Positions 1 through 12,226 of a stretch of DNA of 64,000 nt are shown here, piece by piece (position 1 is the first letter of the stretch; the number at the start of each line of letters is the position of its first letter). Position numbers and translations under genes: made by a program. Location: contig JBOZIK010000001.1 of NCBI GenBank assembly GCA_051453625.1, positions 200,898,036-200,962,035 on the forward strand. The letters are read 5' to 3'. The DNA comes from Welwitschia mirabilis (Eukaryota; Gnetophyta; Gnetopsida; Welwitschiales). The notes below the pieces were generated by a model. That model did no database searches. It saw only the letters and a program-made list of their open reading frames with translations, and had not been told where the DNA came from.

Positions 1-2196
1 GAAAACCATTTGTTTAAAAAATATTGTATTGATAATGGTAGTGAGCATCAATTCTTATCCCCTAAAATGCCTTGAGAAAATGGAATTATTAAGAGGAAAA
101 ATATAGAGTTGTTTACAAAATGGCAAGAATAATGTTGAATGAAAAAGAGGTTCCAAAAATGTTTTGGTCTAAGCTGTAAGAACTTCTTGTTATATCATAA
201 ATAGAGTTTATCTTAGACTGAAACTAGAGAGAACTCCTTATGAGCTTTGAAAAGAAAGACAACCAAAAATTTAATATTTTAAATTCTTTAAAATAAGTGC
301 TTTGTATTAAAGGATAAAGAAGACCTAAGTAAATTTGAATTAAAAGCCAATGAAGTAATATTTTTGGTGTACTTTATTAAAAGTATAGCTTGTTATGTTT
401 TTAATAAGAGAATTTTAACCATAAAAGAGTCAATAAATTTTAAATAGATGATGTTAGCACAAGACCTCTTCCTTCTAGTAATGACAAAAACCTATCTCCA
501 AGCACTCCCATAACAAAAGAAAATTCAACTAAAAAAGAAGAAGAAGTTCCAATAAAAGAAGTCACTACTAAAATGTTTAAAGAGCTAAAGGATCATCCTT
601 TAGGATCTATCATTGGAGAAGTTAGCTCAAATATTAAAGCAAGGAACTCTATGAAGAATTTTTATGCTCACATTTATTATGTTTTACAAATTAAACCTAA
701 TAAGTTTAAAAAAGCAGAATCCCATAAAGAGTGAATGATGACCATGCAAGATGAGTTGCAATAATTAAAATGATGTATAGAAGCTTGTTAAAAGACCAAA
801 ATACAAAAATGGTTTTGGGATAAAATGGATTCTCAAAAATAAATTTGATGAGCAAAATAATGTTATAAAAAACAAAGCAAGATTAGTGATAAAAAGCTAT
901 AACCAAATAGAAGGTACTGATGTAGGTGATACTTTTACTTCTGTAGTAAGGTTAGATAGCATTAGAGTGTTTTTATCTTATGTAGCCTTTAAGAATATTA
1001 AAGTATATCAAGTAAATGTAAAAAATGCATTTTTAAATAAAACTTTGAATGAAGAAGTGTCTGTAAAACAACTGCAAGGGTTTATAAATCCTCACAAACC
1101 TGATTATGCAGAGATTAAAGCAAGATTTAAGAGCATTGTATGAAAAATTAGCCACATTTTTAAATGAAAATGGTTGTATCTATGTAATAGTATATAAAAC
1201 TTGATTTGTTAAAAACTTAAAAAATATTTTATTATTATTCAAATTTATGTGGATGATATCATTTTTGGTATCTCTAACAAATTTTTATCAAAAGAATTTG
1301 CTTATATCATAATAAGACACTTTGAAATGAGTATGCTTGATGAGGTTAGAATGCTTCTTGGCTTACAAATTAAGTAATTAAAAAAAAGAAACTTTTATAT
1401 CTCATTCTAAATATGAAAAGTATTTGATCAAACGATTTATATTAGAGAATACTAAAATAACTAACACACCTATGTCTACTTCTTGTAAAGTTAGTTTAGA
1501 TGAATATGGAAAATCAGTAAATCAAAATCTTTATAGAAGGATGATAGGAATTTTATTATATCTAACTATGAGTAGACCTCATATTATATTTAGTGTTACT
1601 GTGTATGCAAGATACCAAGCCCAATCAAATAATCACACCTAAAAGATGTCAAAAGAATAATAAGATATATAAAAGGCACATGTGACTTTAGATTATGGTA
1701 TTTAATAGAGACATCTTTTGATCTTGCAGGATTTAGTGACATAGATTAGACTAGATGTAAAAATGATAGAAAAACACCAGTGCTAATTATTTTCTATTAG
1801 GATTATGCTTAGTGGAATGAGCTAGTAAAAATAAAAACTCAATCTTCCTTTCAATAGTAAAAGCTAAGTATATAGCAGTAGGGAATTGTTATGCTCATCT
1901 ACTTTGGATGAAGAAAAATGTTAAAGTATTTTGGTGTAGTTTTTAAATAATTTCCTATTTTCTATGATAATAGTAGTGTAATTAATATCTATAAAAATAC
2001 TATTTAACATTCAAAAACTAGACATATTAAATCAAGATGCCATTTTTAAGAGACCAAGTTAAAAAAAAGTAATATTTCTATGAATTTTATTAGCATAGAA
2101 CATCAACTTGCTGATATTTCCACTAAATCCTTAAGTTTTGATAACTTTATTCATCTTCAAAACAAACTAAGAGTTATCTCTTTATCCTTTAACTGA
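1..2196 (+). pseudogene. copia pol relic: integrase end, reverse transcriptase, RNase H
   Basis: This is the 3' part of a Ty1/copia polyprotein that would integrate and copy the element's RNA in virus-like particles. Integrase: the ENG-I-x-RKN stretch lies near 76-102, where the catalytic Glu is read as Lys (91-93). Integrase C-terminal and linker motifs (FVL..KEDLSKFE, FNKR) follow at 300-420. RT: YNQIEGTD..DTFTSVVRL at 895-955, QVNVKNAFLN near 1009-1040, and the active site YVDD intact at 1246-1257. RNase H: traces at 1720-2150 including DNSSVIN, KTRHIKSR and HQLADISTKSL. Translation ends in a stop at 2194-2196. Many stops (for example near 70, 140 and 1375) and frameshifts make it non-functional. 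The longest clean pieces are 886-1143 and 1424-1642. Confidence 0.85.
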
Positions 2197-2526
2197 TTAC
2201 AAGGTAGTTGATTATATCTAAAATTTAGCCAACTAGATTTGGTTAATCGACCAGTCTGTAGAATTAATTTCTTGGATCTAAAGTACTATGACCCACCTTG
2301 TGATGGATCAACCAGATCTTAAACTAATCAACTAGGATTGTAGGGTTATAGTGTAGTAGAAAAGATGATGGACCTAATTTCTTTTTCAAATCTTACTTTA
2401 TCGCCCTTTCCTTTAAAATATAGTGGAGTTCAAACTTTATCCATGATATTCTAGACACCTGTCTCCTTTCTATCTATCTTTGTCTTATAGGTTTTCTTAT
2501 CTCTAAGCTTCTGTCATGTGGTTATA
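2197..2526 (+). other. post-pol spacer with GATCAACTAG-like palindromic words
   Basis: No frame is readable here. Between 2228 and 2335 there are repeated short words of the type GCCAACTAGAT, GGTTAATCGACCAG, GGATCAACCAGAT and AATCAACTAGG. The same word family recurs in the 3' LTR (4360-4580). They look like decayed copies of a TCGA-centred palindrome. Confidence 0.4.
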
Positions 2527-3650
2527 ATGGCCGAGGATCCCTTTAGAAGGAAGTAAAAAAAAATTCACCAGCAAGTATCCTTCATATTTCTACTATGGCA
2601 TGTCCAAAAAAGTAATAAAAAAGTTTTTTGAGAATTTTGAGAAGAAGTGAGTATACGAAGAGAGGGTTGTTGCTACCATAGAGCTCAAGAAACTCCACGA
2701 GGTGTTATAGATCTTGTGAGATCTAGATCTCTTACTTCCTTAATGTTTTAGGATCTGCCTACCACTTTCTCACTAGAATGTTCTATAGCAATGCTTCTTT
2801 TAATCCTAATACTAATACCATAGAAACCATGGTTTCGAGAAAGAAGATAAGGGTTACTATAAATCTCATTGCTGCTATTACTTATCTTTTAAGAGGAGAC
2901 TATGATGGGTTTTACCCTTTTCATAACTCCATGGAAGATAAAGTAGAAGTAACAAGGGAGCTTTATGATAAGTTTTATAGGTGAAAAACCACCCTTTCTA
3001 CTTTTCTCCTTACCCCAAAGTACAACTTTTTACATTTAAGATTTACCTACAATTTCTTGCTTTTGATGGGTTATCATGATGAGACCTCTAGATATAGGGC
3101 ATATTTGATATATTTAGTAAGAAGTAGACACTCTATTAATACTTCTAAGATAATGCTAAATAATATAATCTACCAGTTGGAGTATCAAATAATTAGGACT
3201 CTTTCATACTTAGTATTGATTTCCAATATCTATTGATAATATAGAGTCTAGTTGCACTAGAAGCTAGAAAACCTTAACCCTATGTCAAATATTGGATGTG
3301 TGATGTTTTCTTGCATGCATTTCTTTTTAGGTTCTAAGAAATCCTCTACATCTTCTTCTCCTAATCCAACCTCATCAGAGGAGACTATTTCATACTTGAT
3401 GAGGATAGACTCTCATACTGGGCATATGAAAGAAGATCTAAATCACAGCTAGACATGAGATTATAAATACTTTAGTGAAATCCAAAAGCTTAGTACAAAA
3501 GATTGTCAAAGAAGAGAATGAACAAAAAGAATAAGATTTAGAAGAAGATTTGAAAGAGGAAGCCAATGAATTTGATTGTTGTTCTCTCTTTAAATTTTTT
3601 TTTCTTGTTGTTTTTATGCTTGTTTTTCTTTTCTTCTCTTTCATTGATCT
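2527..3650 (+). pseudogene. env-like (third ORF) relic of the Sirevirus
   Basis: An ATG at 2527 opens MAEDPFRRK and then a stop. After a frame change it continues KFTSKYPSYFYYGMSKK (2558 on), and later MFYSNASFNPNTNT at 2778-2984, the longest clean stretch (68 codons). The pattern FYSN...I..MV..KKI.VT...I is what I recall from the env-like or 'putative plant transposon protein' frames that follow pol in some Sireviruses; this is a by-eye assignment. The 3' part (3330-3650) is serine-rich, then Lys/Glu/Arg-rich and probably coiled coil. At least four stops or frame changes break it. Its place between RNase H and the polypurine tract fits a third ORF. It could instead be another lineage-specific ORF; function is unknown. 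Confidence 0.45.
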
Positions 3651-4067
3651 CAAAAATGAAAGAAATAGTTAGTTATTTTATCAGCTCTATTAACTTGTAA
3701 CTGCTCTTGATGAGTACTTTTTCTATTATAATGATTACTTTTCATTAATAGAAATGCATTTTGTTATCATTTCTATCTCACATTTTGGTGCACATATATT
3801 TAATTATGAACTATAATTTTCATTATATCTTTTATTTATTAAATATTTTTTGATCAAAATGTTTTTGTCACATATATTTTGGATTTTACTTGCCTCACAG
3901 ATTATACCATAAATTGTTTTAATTATGGTACAAGTTGGAATCTCTTTAAAAATGTTTCAATTAATATAAATTGTTAATATCACTTTGAAAATTTAATGGG
4001 CATTATTTAAGGAAATGCTTTTCCAAAATTAATATTTTCAACTAAGTATAAGTTTGTTATTAATATT

Positions 4068-4078
4068 AGAAGGGGAAA
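4068..4078 (+). other. polypurine tract of the Sirevirus
   Basis: AGAAGGGGAAA sits directly before the 3' LTR start at 4080. This is the expected plus-strand primer position in reverse transcription. Such G-rich purine runs are rare in the surrounding AT-rich DNA. Confidence 0.7.
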
Positions 4079-4079
4079 T

Positions 4080-5255
4080 TATTGAGTTAATATTTACCAC
4101 TCTGATGTCAAACTAATGTTTTCTATTTAGCAAAACATATTGTATTTTGTGTAGAAATTATTAATTATTATAGATTATAAACTAAAATAATTTGTCATAA
4201 TTTTAACCTAAACTTATTAATTATTATACTCTCTGAGGGGCTACTAGATTTCTAAGGAAATAATCACATCTAAAGCTTATACTAAAATGAACTGAATTCA
4301 GAGGAATAGACTAGATACATGAGGGGTTGATAGAATCTAAGCATTTAATACTTCATAATCGATTATTAAGGGGTCAACTAGATTCTTAAGGGGTTAACTG
4401 GATCTAGAGTAAAATACTTTTACCCTCTATCAATAAGGAGTTAACCAGGTATTTGAAGGATCAACTAGACATGAATCTATAAGAAACAGGAGTTGATTGA
4501 AAGAGCATAAGGATGATTAACTTTAGTGATAACACCTGATGAGTTAATCACATATTTCAAAGGGTCGACTAGTTATGATGGAAATAGGATTTTTCTATCC
4601 ATTATAAATCTACTTTTTATTCATTAGAAGGATTTTTTTACTTGTAAAAACTCTAAAAGACTTATCCTATATACTTGCCAAGAGTCAAAATCACTAGACC
4701 ACTTTTGAATCATCGTGAAATCATTACTGTAGTCATTGATGTTTTTTCTACCTAACTAAAGACAAACCAAGAGCTATTATCATTATTGTGTACTTAGTTA
4801 AGTCAGTTGTACTATATGCTTGTGGATTATACCATCTTCTCAAGAAATGTAGTAATACTATTCTTGAGCTGTAAATCAAGTGAAACTAGTGTATCTTAGC
4901 ACAACATTATTATTGTTTCACATTCTTGTTAAAGGTTGAGATTGAGCCTTAGAGAAGTCTAATTGTAAGGTTACAAGTAAAATTAAAATACCTAGAAAGA
5001 TATTAATGAGGATTCAGATCAGGCTTAGGTAGAAGCTAATCATCTAGAGTGGAGTAGGGGGTTTTCCAAACCACTATAAATCTTGTGTACATCCTCAGTA
5101 ATATTTTTATGCTTTCTATTCTTTATTTTTAAGAATAGTTTTAGTTTTATTTGTTCAATTATTTTAGTATTTATTTTGAATAAAGATAATTTTTAAATTT
5201 AGTTGATTATTTTCAAATCCTATTTACCCCATCTTCTAGGATTCTCGACCCTACA
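4080..5255 (+). repeat. 3' LTR of the Sirevirus-like element
   Basis: It starts TATTGAGTTAATATT right after the purine tract (expected TG, here TA) and ends CTCGACCCTACA at 5255, giving about 1176 bp. Inside are several GTCAACTAGAT-like words (4365-4575), the promoter core near 5071-5088 and a T-rich transcript-end region. The partner LTR is outside the window, so borders rest on the purine tract, the CA end and resemblance to Sirevirus LTR ends. Confidence 0.7.
5074..5081 (+). promoter_or_regulatory. TATA box of the Sirevirus LTR
   Basis: CTATAAAT lies in CCACTATAAATCTTGTG, a context that Sirevirus LTRs conserve. It would start the genomic RNA about 25-35 bp downstream. Activity is unlikely in this decayed copy. 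Confidence 0.55.
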
Positions 5256-5439
5256 CTGTGTTTGTTTACATTATTATTATTCTACTTATAGAGTGCATAA
5301 GTATTTCATTTTGAAATTAATTCTTTGTCTTCTCACTTATGCGTCTGACAAAATTATGATATTTGGGTCACTTCCATCTATATTAGTATGTTATGTTATG
5401 TAATGTATGTATATATATTTGTGATTTTTATGATTTGTT
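5256..5439. other. spacer between two element blocks, nothing recognised
   Basis: AT-rich sequence without readable coding motifs. A short open stretch across the LTR end (5203-5403) shows no family resemblance. Confidence 0.5.
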
Positions 5440-8139
5440 TTAGGACTAATGTCTGAATAAATATGTACCACAACAAATAGATTTATATTAATAGAATAGT
5501 ATATTATATTATGGCTACTTATTTGTAATCTTTTTAGAATAAATAAAACGAATTATACTTATAAGGTATTAGAATATGTATGTATGTACGCATGTGCATA
5601 TGTGTGTATATATATACATATATATAGTGCTTCCCACAAGACTCATAAAAAAGAAATTCACTAATATGCATATGATATGATCTAATCTATGGTTAAATAG
5701 TAGGGAATATTATATCTAATATATTTTTATTTTTATCCATGTAATTAAAATAAATAAATAATAATCATCCCTTGAATGAAATAACTTATGGGCCATAGGT
5801 AAAACAAGATATAAGTGAGGGTAAGAAGTAAAAGTAAGGTAAAGAAGGGTTACATGAAAGTTAAAGAAAAATTATATTTTGGAAAACAATGAGTGTGGTA
5901 CTAGGACATGAAAATGTGATGAGGCTAAACTAAAGAATTATAACTTAAGGAGTTATAAGCTACTAACCCCTTCTTCCCACACCATCACCACACCTCCAAA
6001 GGAGAAGAAGTGCATTTCTAATTGAAAACACCTAGGTTTTACATTAAAGGATATATATTAAGCTTAAATTTTCAAAGAGACCATTATAAAATCGTGTTTT
6101 AAGTTTGTTTTGATTAAATAATAACTATGGAATCTAAAAAGACTAAAACAAGAAATTCAAACAATTTACAAATGACTACACCTATTGAAAAACTATTTTT
6201 TCCTCTTAAAATACATCAAAACTGCTATCTATTAGAATTCTTACATAAGAAGCATAAGAGATTTTAATAATAATAAAATAACTTTATAAGTTAGAATGTA
6301 AGAGATGGTTTACAAATTTCATCTTAATACAAAGGGAAAATACATAAATCATAAATAAGAAAATAATAGAAATAGCTCATGTTAACAACAATAAGCATTC
6401 TTTCATCAATGATCATGATACATACTAGCATCTACACCTACATAAATAATATAATATGAGAATTGTGAAATCCATTATAGTTATCAATATGGATGAAGTA
6501 GTGGAGTGTGGAAAGAAAGGTAATTAAAACCAAAAGGATATAACCAAGGCATGAGAGTAAGATAATATTCATGAAATACATCAAAGACTAGAATATGAAA
6601 ATATAAGAAACAAGACTTTAGAATCTATAAGTAACATAGAATGGTATTCCAAGTTTTAGTAATCCAATAATGTACTATTAGAATAATCTAAGAAGGCACT
6701 ATTAGAAGAAAGCTAAAAATTCTCATTTATCTAGAGGCTTAATCATAGTACTAGATGGGATAAGCCCTCTAAAGCAACATAAACATCCCAATGTGCATAA
6801 TTAAAAGTATCATTAACATACTTTAATTAGATTATTTGCTCTGATATTTTACTTCCATGGATAATGGGAGCCTTCAGGTGGCCTAGCCCTTAAGGTCACA
6901 TAATTTAGTTACCTAATTAATTTTAGTTCATCAAAAATAAAATTGGATACATAGAACAAGGTATCACATGAATTAAAAGAGGCTTATAAAATCAAAATAT
7001 TAATCAATATTAACAAAGATAAGAGTTACAAGTTTTACTAGAGAGCCATAATAATACTTACATAGGGTCTTTTAATAAAGCTAAGAAATCAACTAAAGAA
7101 ATAAAAACATATAAGAGAATAACCTAATACAATAATAAGAAAAATTTATACAACCATATAGAGATGTAAGAAATACTTGGTAACACACAAGATATATAAG
7201 CCAAACCTAGAATCCATAAAAAATATGCAAGAAATCCTTAGTACCATACTAAGATTCAAGTTAGACTTTCTAATCTCTAAAAATACTATTGTAATATAGA
7301 AAATCTCCACAAAAAAGTTGAATACTAGAGGGTTTTTAAAGATATATAGCCAAGAAAAAAACTCGTATTTAAAAGTACTCAAAAGGGATTTTAAATTTCA
7401 AGAGTCATACAACCTACTACTATCTTTAGAAAATTGTTTTGATTTTACTTTCCTACCCTAATACATACTTGTCCACTCAGAATAAAGAATAATAAATATG
7501 CTTGGAATAAATAGTAAATAATAAGTGAGATCATTAGCACCTATAGTAATATATTTTATAATCATGATAGTAGTTATAATTTAAACGATTCTTTTGCATT
7601 TTCTAGAAATAAAGAAGAATAAAGTAAAGCCAACTATTAAGCATCTCCATTTATTATAATAGTTATAAGTCTATGACTCATTAGTATTTTTAAAAATGAG
7701 TGATTAAATTAATAAAGATAAATCATTAATTATAGTTATTTCAAGAATCTTTAATTTGTATTTAACTAAGAAAATATGCTAATCGTGGTACTTTAAATGC
7801 AGCAGTTACAAAAAGAAATAAAATAATATTCATATAATCACTAATTAGCCACTAAAACAATATTATTAAATAAATTAAAAAATCCTATATAGACAATATT
7901 ATCAATTATAGTGATTACAAGAAAAGAAATCATTTAAAATAATAATTACTGCATAAGTTTCTAATAATAAAGTAAAAAATTATAGATAAAATAATACTAT
8001 GCTAATAAATAAAGAGTAAATAAATATTATAGTAATTAAATCACCTTAATAGATCATAGTAGATAAAAAAAAAATTTGTTTAGTTTTTATGCAATTATTT
8101 GGGTTAAATCTTTAGGTCTTTAAGAATATAAATGTAACA
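5440..8139 (-). repeat. LTR copy A1 (3' LTR of block A), with a shared insertion at its left side
   Basis: From about 6000 to 8139 it matches the other LTR copies base by base with many substitutions. Shared landmarks are the agaaatagctcatgtta region near 6371, the gagagtaagataata region near 6552 and the aatgtaaca end at 8131-8139. The left 0.55 kb (5440-5990) is absent from the normal copies but matches 14020-14440 of copy B1. A small dinucleotide-like run (ATGT/TATA words) lies at 5577-5630. Minus-strand open stretches inside (for example 7146-7382) recur in other copies. Confidence 0.7.
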
Positions 8140-8439
8140 TTTCTTCATCCCTTAAAAAGTTTCATCCTAAAAACTTAAAAGATAATGCTTAGGAGCCTAT
8201 GTGAAATAATATATATGAAACTCATTTTTCCAACACTAGGAAACTAAAGAAAAACATATAAAGAGCATTAAAAAAGGTATAGATTAGAAATGATTTACTT
8301 TTCTTATGTTTTAAATTAATTATTTACAATTTTTTACTATCTTATTTAACTAATTCCACACTCTAAGATTTAATGTTAAAATATATGACAACTTAATAGC
8401 AATCCCAGATTAATTTCAACATAGGCTTTAATACAAAAC
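8140..8439 (-). mobile_element. internal segment of block A: purine tract and primer site only
   Basis: The left edge reads TTTCTTCATCCCTTAAAAAG, whose reverse complement is a purine tract followed by the LTR's TGTTACA. Next to it lies TTTCATCCTAAAAAC, resembling the GAGGACGAAA word that closes pol in Tekay/Del-type chromoviruses. The right edge has ATAGGCTTTAATACA (8421-8435), a decayed reverse complement of TGGTATCAGAGCC. Nothing coding lies between. Confidence 0.65.
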
Positions 8440-10504
8440 TAATGTCTAACTTTTCCAACCAAAAACATGAAAGATAGCTCTGATATCAAAATGTAAAGTC
8501 CACATTTTTCACCCAAAAACTCAAATGTTGCTTTAATTTTGGGGTGGAGGGGGGAGGAAATTAGCATTCACATTTTTCTTAAAGCCTAAAAATAATGAAT
8601 TAGTAAATAATAATGTGATATTCAAGAGTAATAGACAAGTTTATTCACATCTTTAAAACTATCTCTATTTGAAATGTAACTAAGGAAACGTAGGCCTTAG
8701 GATCTATGCAATTAGAAGAGCCTATTTTACATTATCAGAGCATCAAATACCAATGAAAAAATAAAACATATGACAACAAAAAAATAAAAGTGATTTTCTA
8801 ATTGAAAACATTAGGTTTTACCCTAATGGATATGGATCAAGATTAGATTTTTAAAAATACCACTAGGAAGTCATGTTTTTAGCCTTTTTTTTTAAATAGT
8901 AACTCTAAATTTCTAAAAATACTTAAACAAGAAATTCACACAATTTGCAAATGGCTTTATCTATTAAAAAATAATTTTTAATTACTCTCTATTACAATGT
9001 ATACATATAAGCCATAGAAAATGTGCCATAATAATAAAATAAATTTACAAGTTAAAATGTAAAAGAAGGTTTATCAATCTAGTATTAATACAAATTGCAA
9101 GTGCATAAAGCATAAATAAAGAGATAATAGAAATATCTCATGTTAGAAATATCAAGTGTTACTTTATCAATGACCAAAATCCATGCTAGCATCTACTCCT
9201 ACATAAACAATCTGGTATGAGAACTATGAGATCTGTCATAATCCTCAATATGGCAAAAGTAGTGAAGGATGAAAAGGAGGGTGACCAAAACTCAAATAAT
9301 ATAGCTAAGGCATGAGAGTAAGATAATATCCATGAGATACATCTAAGACTAGAATAGGCCAATATAAGAAATAAGACTTTGGGATTCATAAACAATGCAA
9401 AACTGTATTCTAATTTTAGTAATTCAATAATGTATTATTAGAATAATTTAAAAATGCACTATACAAGTTTTAGTAATCCAAGAATTCAATATCAAAAGGA
9501 TGCCAAAAACATTCATTTATCTAGAGGTTTATTTGTAGGATAATAGAAATTTTTCAAATGGAATAAACCCTCTAAATCTACATAGACATCCTATTGTGCA
9601 TAACTAGATAGGTCATAAACATACTCCAATCATCCTGTTTACTCTAATAGGTTACTTTCATGGCTAATGGAGTTCCTTTAGATGGCCTAGCCCTTATAGC
9701 TATATAATTTAGTTACTTGATTAAATTTGTTATATTAGAAATAAAATTAGATTCATAACTCAAGATGTTACATGAATTAGAATAGGCTTATGAAAACAAA
9801 ATATTAATTAATATTAACAAAGATAAGAGTTAGAAGTTTCAACAGAGAGCCAAGATAATGCTCTTATATGATCATGTTAATAAAATTGAGAAATCAAAAA
9901 AGAAAACATATAAGAGAATAATCTAATAAGATAATAAGAAAGTGGCCTAAAACCATACAAAGATGCAAGAAATCCTTGCTATCAGACAAGATATACAAAA
10001 CAAACCTAAGAACCATACAAAATATGTAAGAAATCCTTAGTACCATACTTCAGATTCAAGTAGGCTTTATAATCTCTAAGAATGCTACTCCAAGATTAAA
10101 AATTCTTCATAAGGAAGTTAAATGTAAGGAGGTTTTTAAATAATTATAACCAAGAGAAATACTCCTATTTATAAGTACTCAAAAAGAATATTAAATTTCA
10201 AGAGTTACACAACCCACTACTATCTTTAAAAAATGGTTTTAATTCCACTTCCCTACCCCACTATATACTTGGCCAGTGGGAATAAAGAATAATAACTTTC
10301 CATAAATAATAAATAACAAATAACACCATTAGTACATATAATAATATATTAAATAATCATGAAAGTAGTTAAGCATTTTCATTTATCAAAATAATTACAA
10401 ATTCACAGCTCATCATTATTTTTATAAATAAGTAATTAAATTGATAAAGCTAAACCATTAATTATAGCTATTATAAGAATTTTTTATTTTGCATTAAAAG
10501 GAAA
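8440..10504 (-). repeat. LTR copy A2 (5' LTR of block A), truncated
   Basis: It begins (plus-strand view) with TAATGTCTAAC, has a second primer-site-like copy AGCTCTGATATCA at 8476-8488, and a G-rich run at 8541-8557 where other copies are A-rich. It ends near 10504 in CATTAAAAGG, about 0.4 kb short of a full copy, where Athila/Tat LTR sequence takes over. A minus-strand open stretch at 9186-9395 corresponds to those at 18366-18680 and 21163-21363. Confidence 0.7.
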
Positions 10505-12201
10505 TGACTAACTCATGTAGCATTTGATATCTTAGTCTTGGATTTTGACCTATGCTAATTTGGTATCATCTATAGCATTTTTACTATTAGTGAATTCACT
10601 TTAATGTATGATTGGTTTTTCTTTATTTTTAATCTCTAATTCATTTAATATTATTGATTCTGTAATAGTGCATTCTAAATGTTCATATTTATTTATTAGA
10701 TATATGCCTTTAACACTTTATAAGGTTCAGATGATTAATCCATTAGCTTATGATATCTTTTATTCTATTCTACTATTTTCTAAATTTCATTGTAAATTGT
10801 AACTTTTTTTATACTTATATTTTAATACATTTATATTTTATAGTGAATAGCTTATTACTATCTATGACTAGAAGGATTACAAGCCATAGTAATAACATAG
10901 TTAATAATAAATCATCAAGGCAACTAAATAAAAGGATCATACTTATTATAGGACTTGACCAAATAACCTACAATACAAGATGATGATAGTCATGCATCAC
11001 TTATGTCTATGGCCCTAAGTCCATATCTCAAAAATTAAAATTTATATAAGAACTCATATGGATGTTAATGACATTATATTATCATAACCTCTTTTCCCTA
11101 TAGCTAGGGAATTAATGTGTGAATTTCAATCATACATACTAGGATTTTCCTAATACATCATGTCTATTTCACTTTAGGTACATAATTAATACTATTTTTA
11201 AAGAAGACACCAATCACATGAGTCCTAGTATCATTACTCCAAGAAAACTAATAGTATAGTTACAGTCAGAAGAGTTTANNNNNNNNNNNNNNNNNNNNNN
11301 NNNNNNNNNNNNNNNNNNNNNNNNNNNNNNNNNNNNNNNNNNNNNNNNNNNNNNNNNNNNNNNNNNNNNNNNNNNNNNNNNNNNNNNNNNNNNNNNNNNN
11401 NNNNNNNNNNNNNNNNNNNNNNNNNNNNNNNNNNNNNNNNNNNNNNNNNNNNNNNNNNNNNNNNNNNNNNNNNNNNNNNNNNNNNNNNNNNNNNNNNNNN
11501 NNNNNNNNNNNNNNNNNNNNNNNNNNNNNNNNNNNNNNNNNNNNNNNNNNNNNNNNNNNNNNNNNNNNNNNNNNNNNNNNNNNNNNNNNNNNNNNNNNNN
11601 NNNNNNNNNNNNNNNNNNNNNNNNNNNNNNNNNNNNNNNNNNNNNNNNNNNNNNNNNNNNNNNNNNNNNNNNNNNNNNNNNNNNNNNNNNNNNNNNNNNN
11701 NNNNNNNNNNNNNNNNNNNNNNNNNNNNNNNNNNNNNNNNNNNNNNNNNNNNNNNNNNNNNNNNNNNNNNNNNNNNNNNNNNNNNNNNNNNNNNNNNNNN
11801 NNNNNNNNNNNNNNNNNNNNNNNNNNNNNNNNNNNNNNNNNNNNNNNNNNNNNNNNNNNNNNNNNNNNNNNNNNNNNNNNNNNNNNNNNNNNNNNNNNNN
11901 NNNNNNNNNNNNNNNNNNNNNNNNNNNNNNNNNNNNNNNNNNNNNNNNNNNNNNNNNNNNNNNNNNNNNNNNNNNNNNNNNNNNNNNNNNNNNNNNNNNN
12001 NNNNNNNNNNNNNNNNNNNNNNNNNNNNNNNNNNNNNNNNNNNTTGAAGTGGCTTTATCATCATATGAGAGAATAATAATTAGGATTAAGAAATCCCTTG
12101 AATAGCTTCCTAGTTTCTTATGTAAAACTACTATCTATACCTTAGTAGCTATGAAACATCTTCCATAGATATTAATCTATTATAGAAGTTAAGGTATAGT
12201 A
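10505..12201 (+). repeat. LTR of C1, truncated at the left and with an N gap
   Basis: It starts at AAATGACTAACTCATGTAGC, which pairs with GAAATGATTAATTCATGTAGC in C2 (39974) and with ATAGCTAACTTATGTGACATC in C3 (58913, 59391). It ends AAGGTATAGTA at 12201, where C2 has AAGTTGTAGCA. The stretch 10985-11278 has no counterpart in C2 and may be a further insertion. Open stretches at 10608-10983 show no protein resemblance. Confidence 0.65.
11279..12043. other. assembly gap (765 N)
   Basis: Unknown bases inside the C1 LTR. Any open reading frame drawn across it is an artefact. Confidence 0.99.
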
Positions 12202-12208
12202 AGTTTTA

Positions 12209-12226
12209 TACATCTTTGCAAAGGAG
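12209..12226 (+). other. primer binding site of C1 (Athila/Tat type, decayed)
   Basis: TACATCTTTGCAAAGGAG sits 7 bp after the LTR end. It lines up with the GGCGCCGTTGCCGGGGA-type site used by Athila/Tat elements. Most differences are C/T or G/A transitions. Confidence 0.6.

Larger units (their letters stand above)
1..5255 (+). mobile_element. Sirevirus-like Ty1/copia LTR retrotransposon, 5' end outside the window
   Basis: From left to right it shows the end of integrase, reverse transcriptase, RNase H, a spacer, an env-like frame, a polypurine tract and a long 3' LTR. Integrase before RT is the Ty1/copia order. An extra frame after pol, and an LTR with a conserved CCACTATAAATCTTGTG promoter core and an end reading CTCGACCCTACA, are what I know of the plant Sirevirus (SIRE1/Opie) group. 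The element is dead: stops and frameshifts occur in every domain. The 5' LTR, gag and protease lie left of position 1, so no target-site duplication can be tested; the five bases after the LTR are CTGTG. Confidence 0.82.
5440..10504 (-). mobile_element. non-autonomous gypsy-type LTR element, block A (3' LTR - short internal - 5' LTR)
   Basis: Read on the minus strand: a 5' LTR copy (right, 8440-10504, truncated), a 300-bp internal segment (8140-8439) and a 3' LTR copy (left, 5440-8139). The same LTR occurs five more times in block B. The internal segment carries a decayed initiator-Met primer site next to the 5' LTR and a purine tract next to the 3' LTR, but no gag or pol. So the element cannot move by itself. 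The right edge cuts into an Athila/Tat LTR near 10505. Confidence 0.75.

Noticed and set aside
5203-5403. 66-codon open frame across the Sirevirus LTR end
   Set aside because: Spans the LTR boundary and has no resemblance to known proteins.
11276-12064. Long minus-strand open frame
   Set aside because: Consists of N bases; an artefact of the assembly gap. The same holds for frames across 15653-16312 and 36149-36451.
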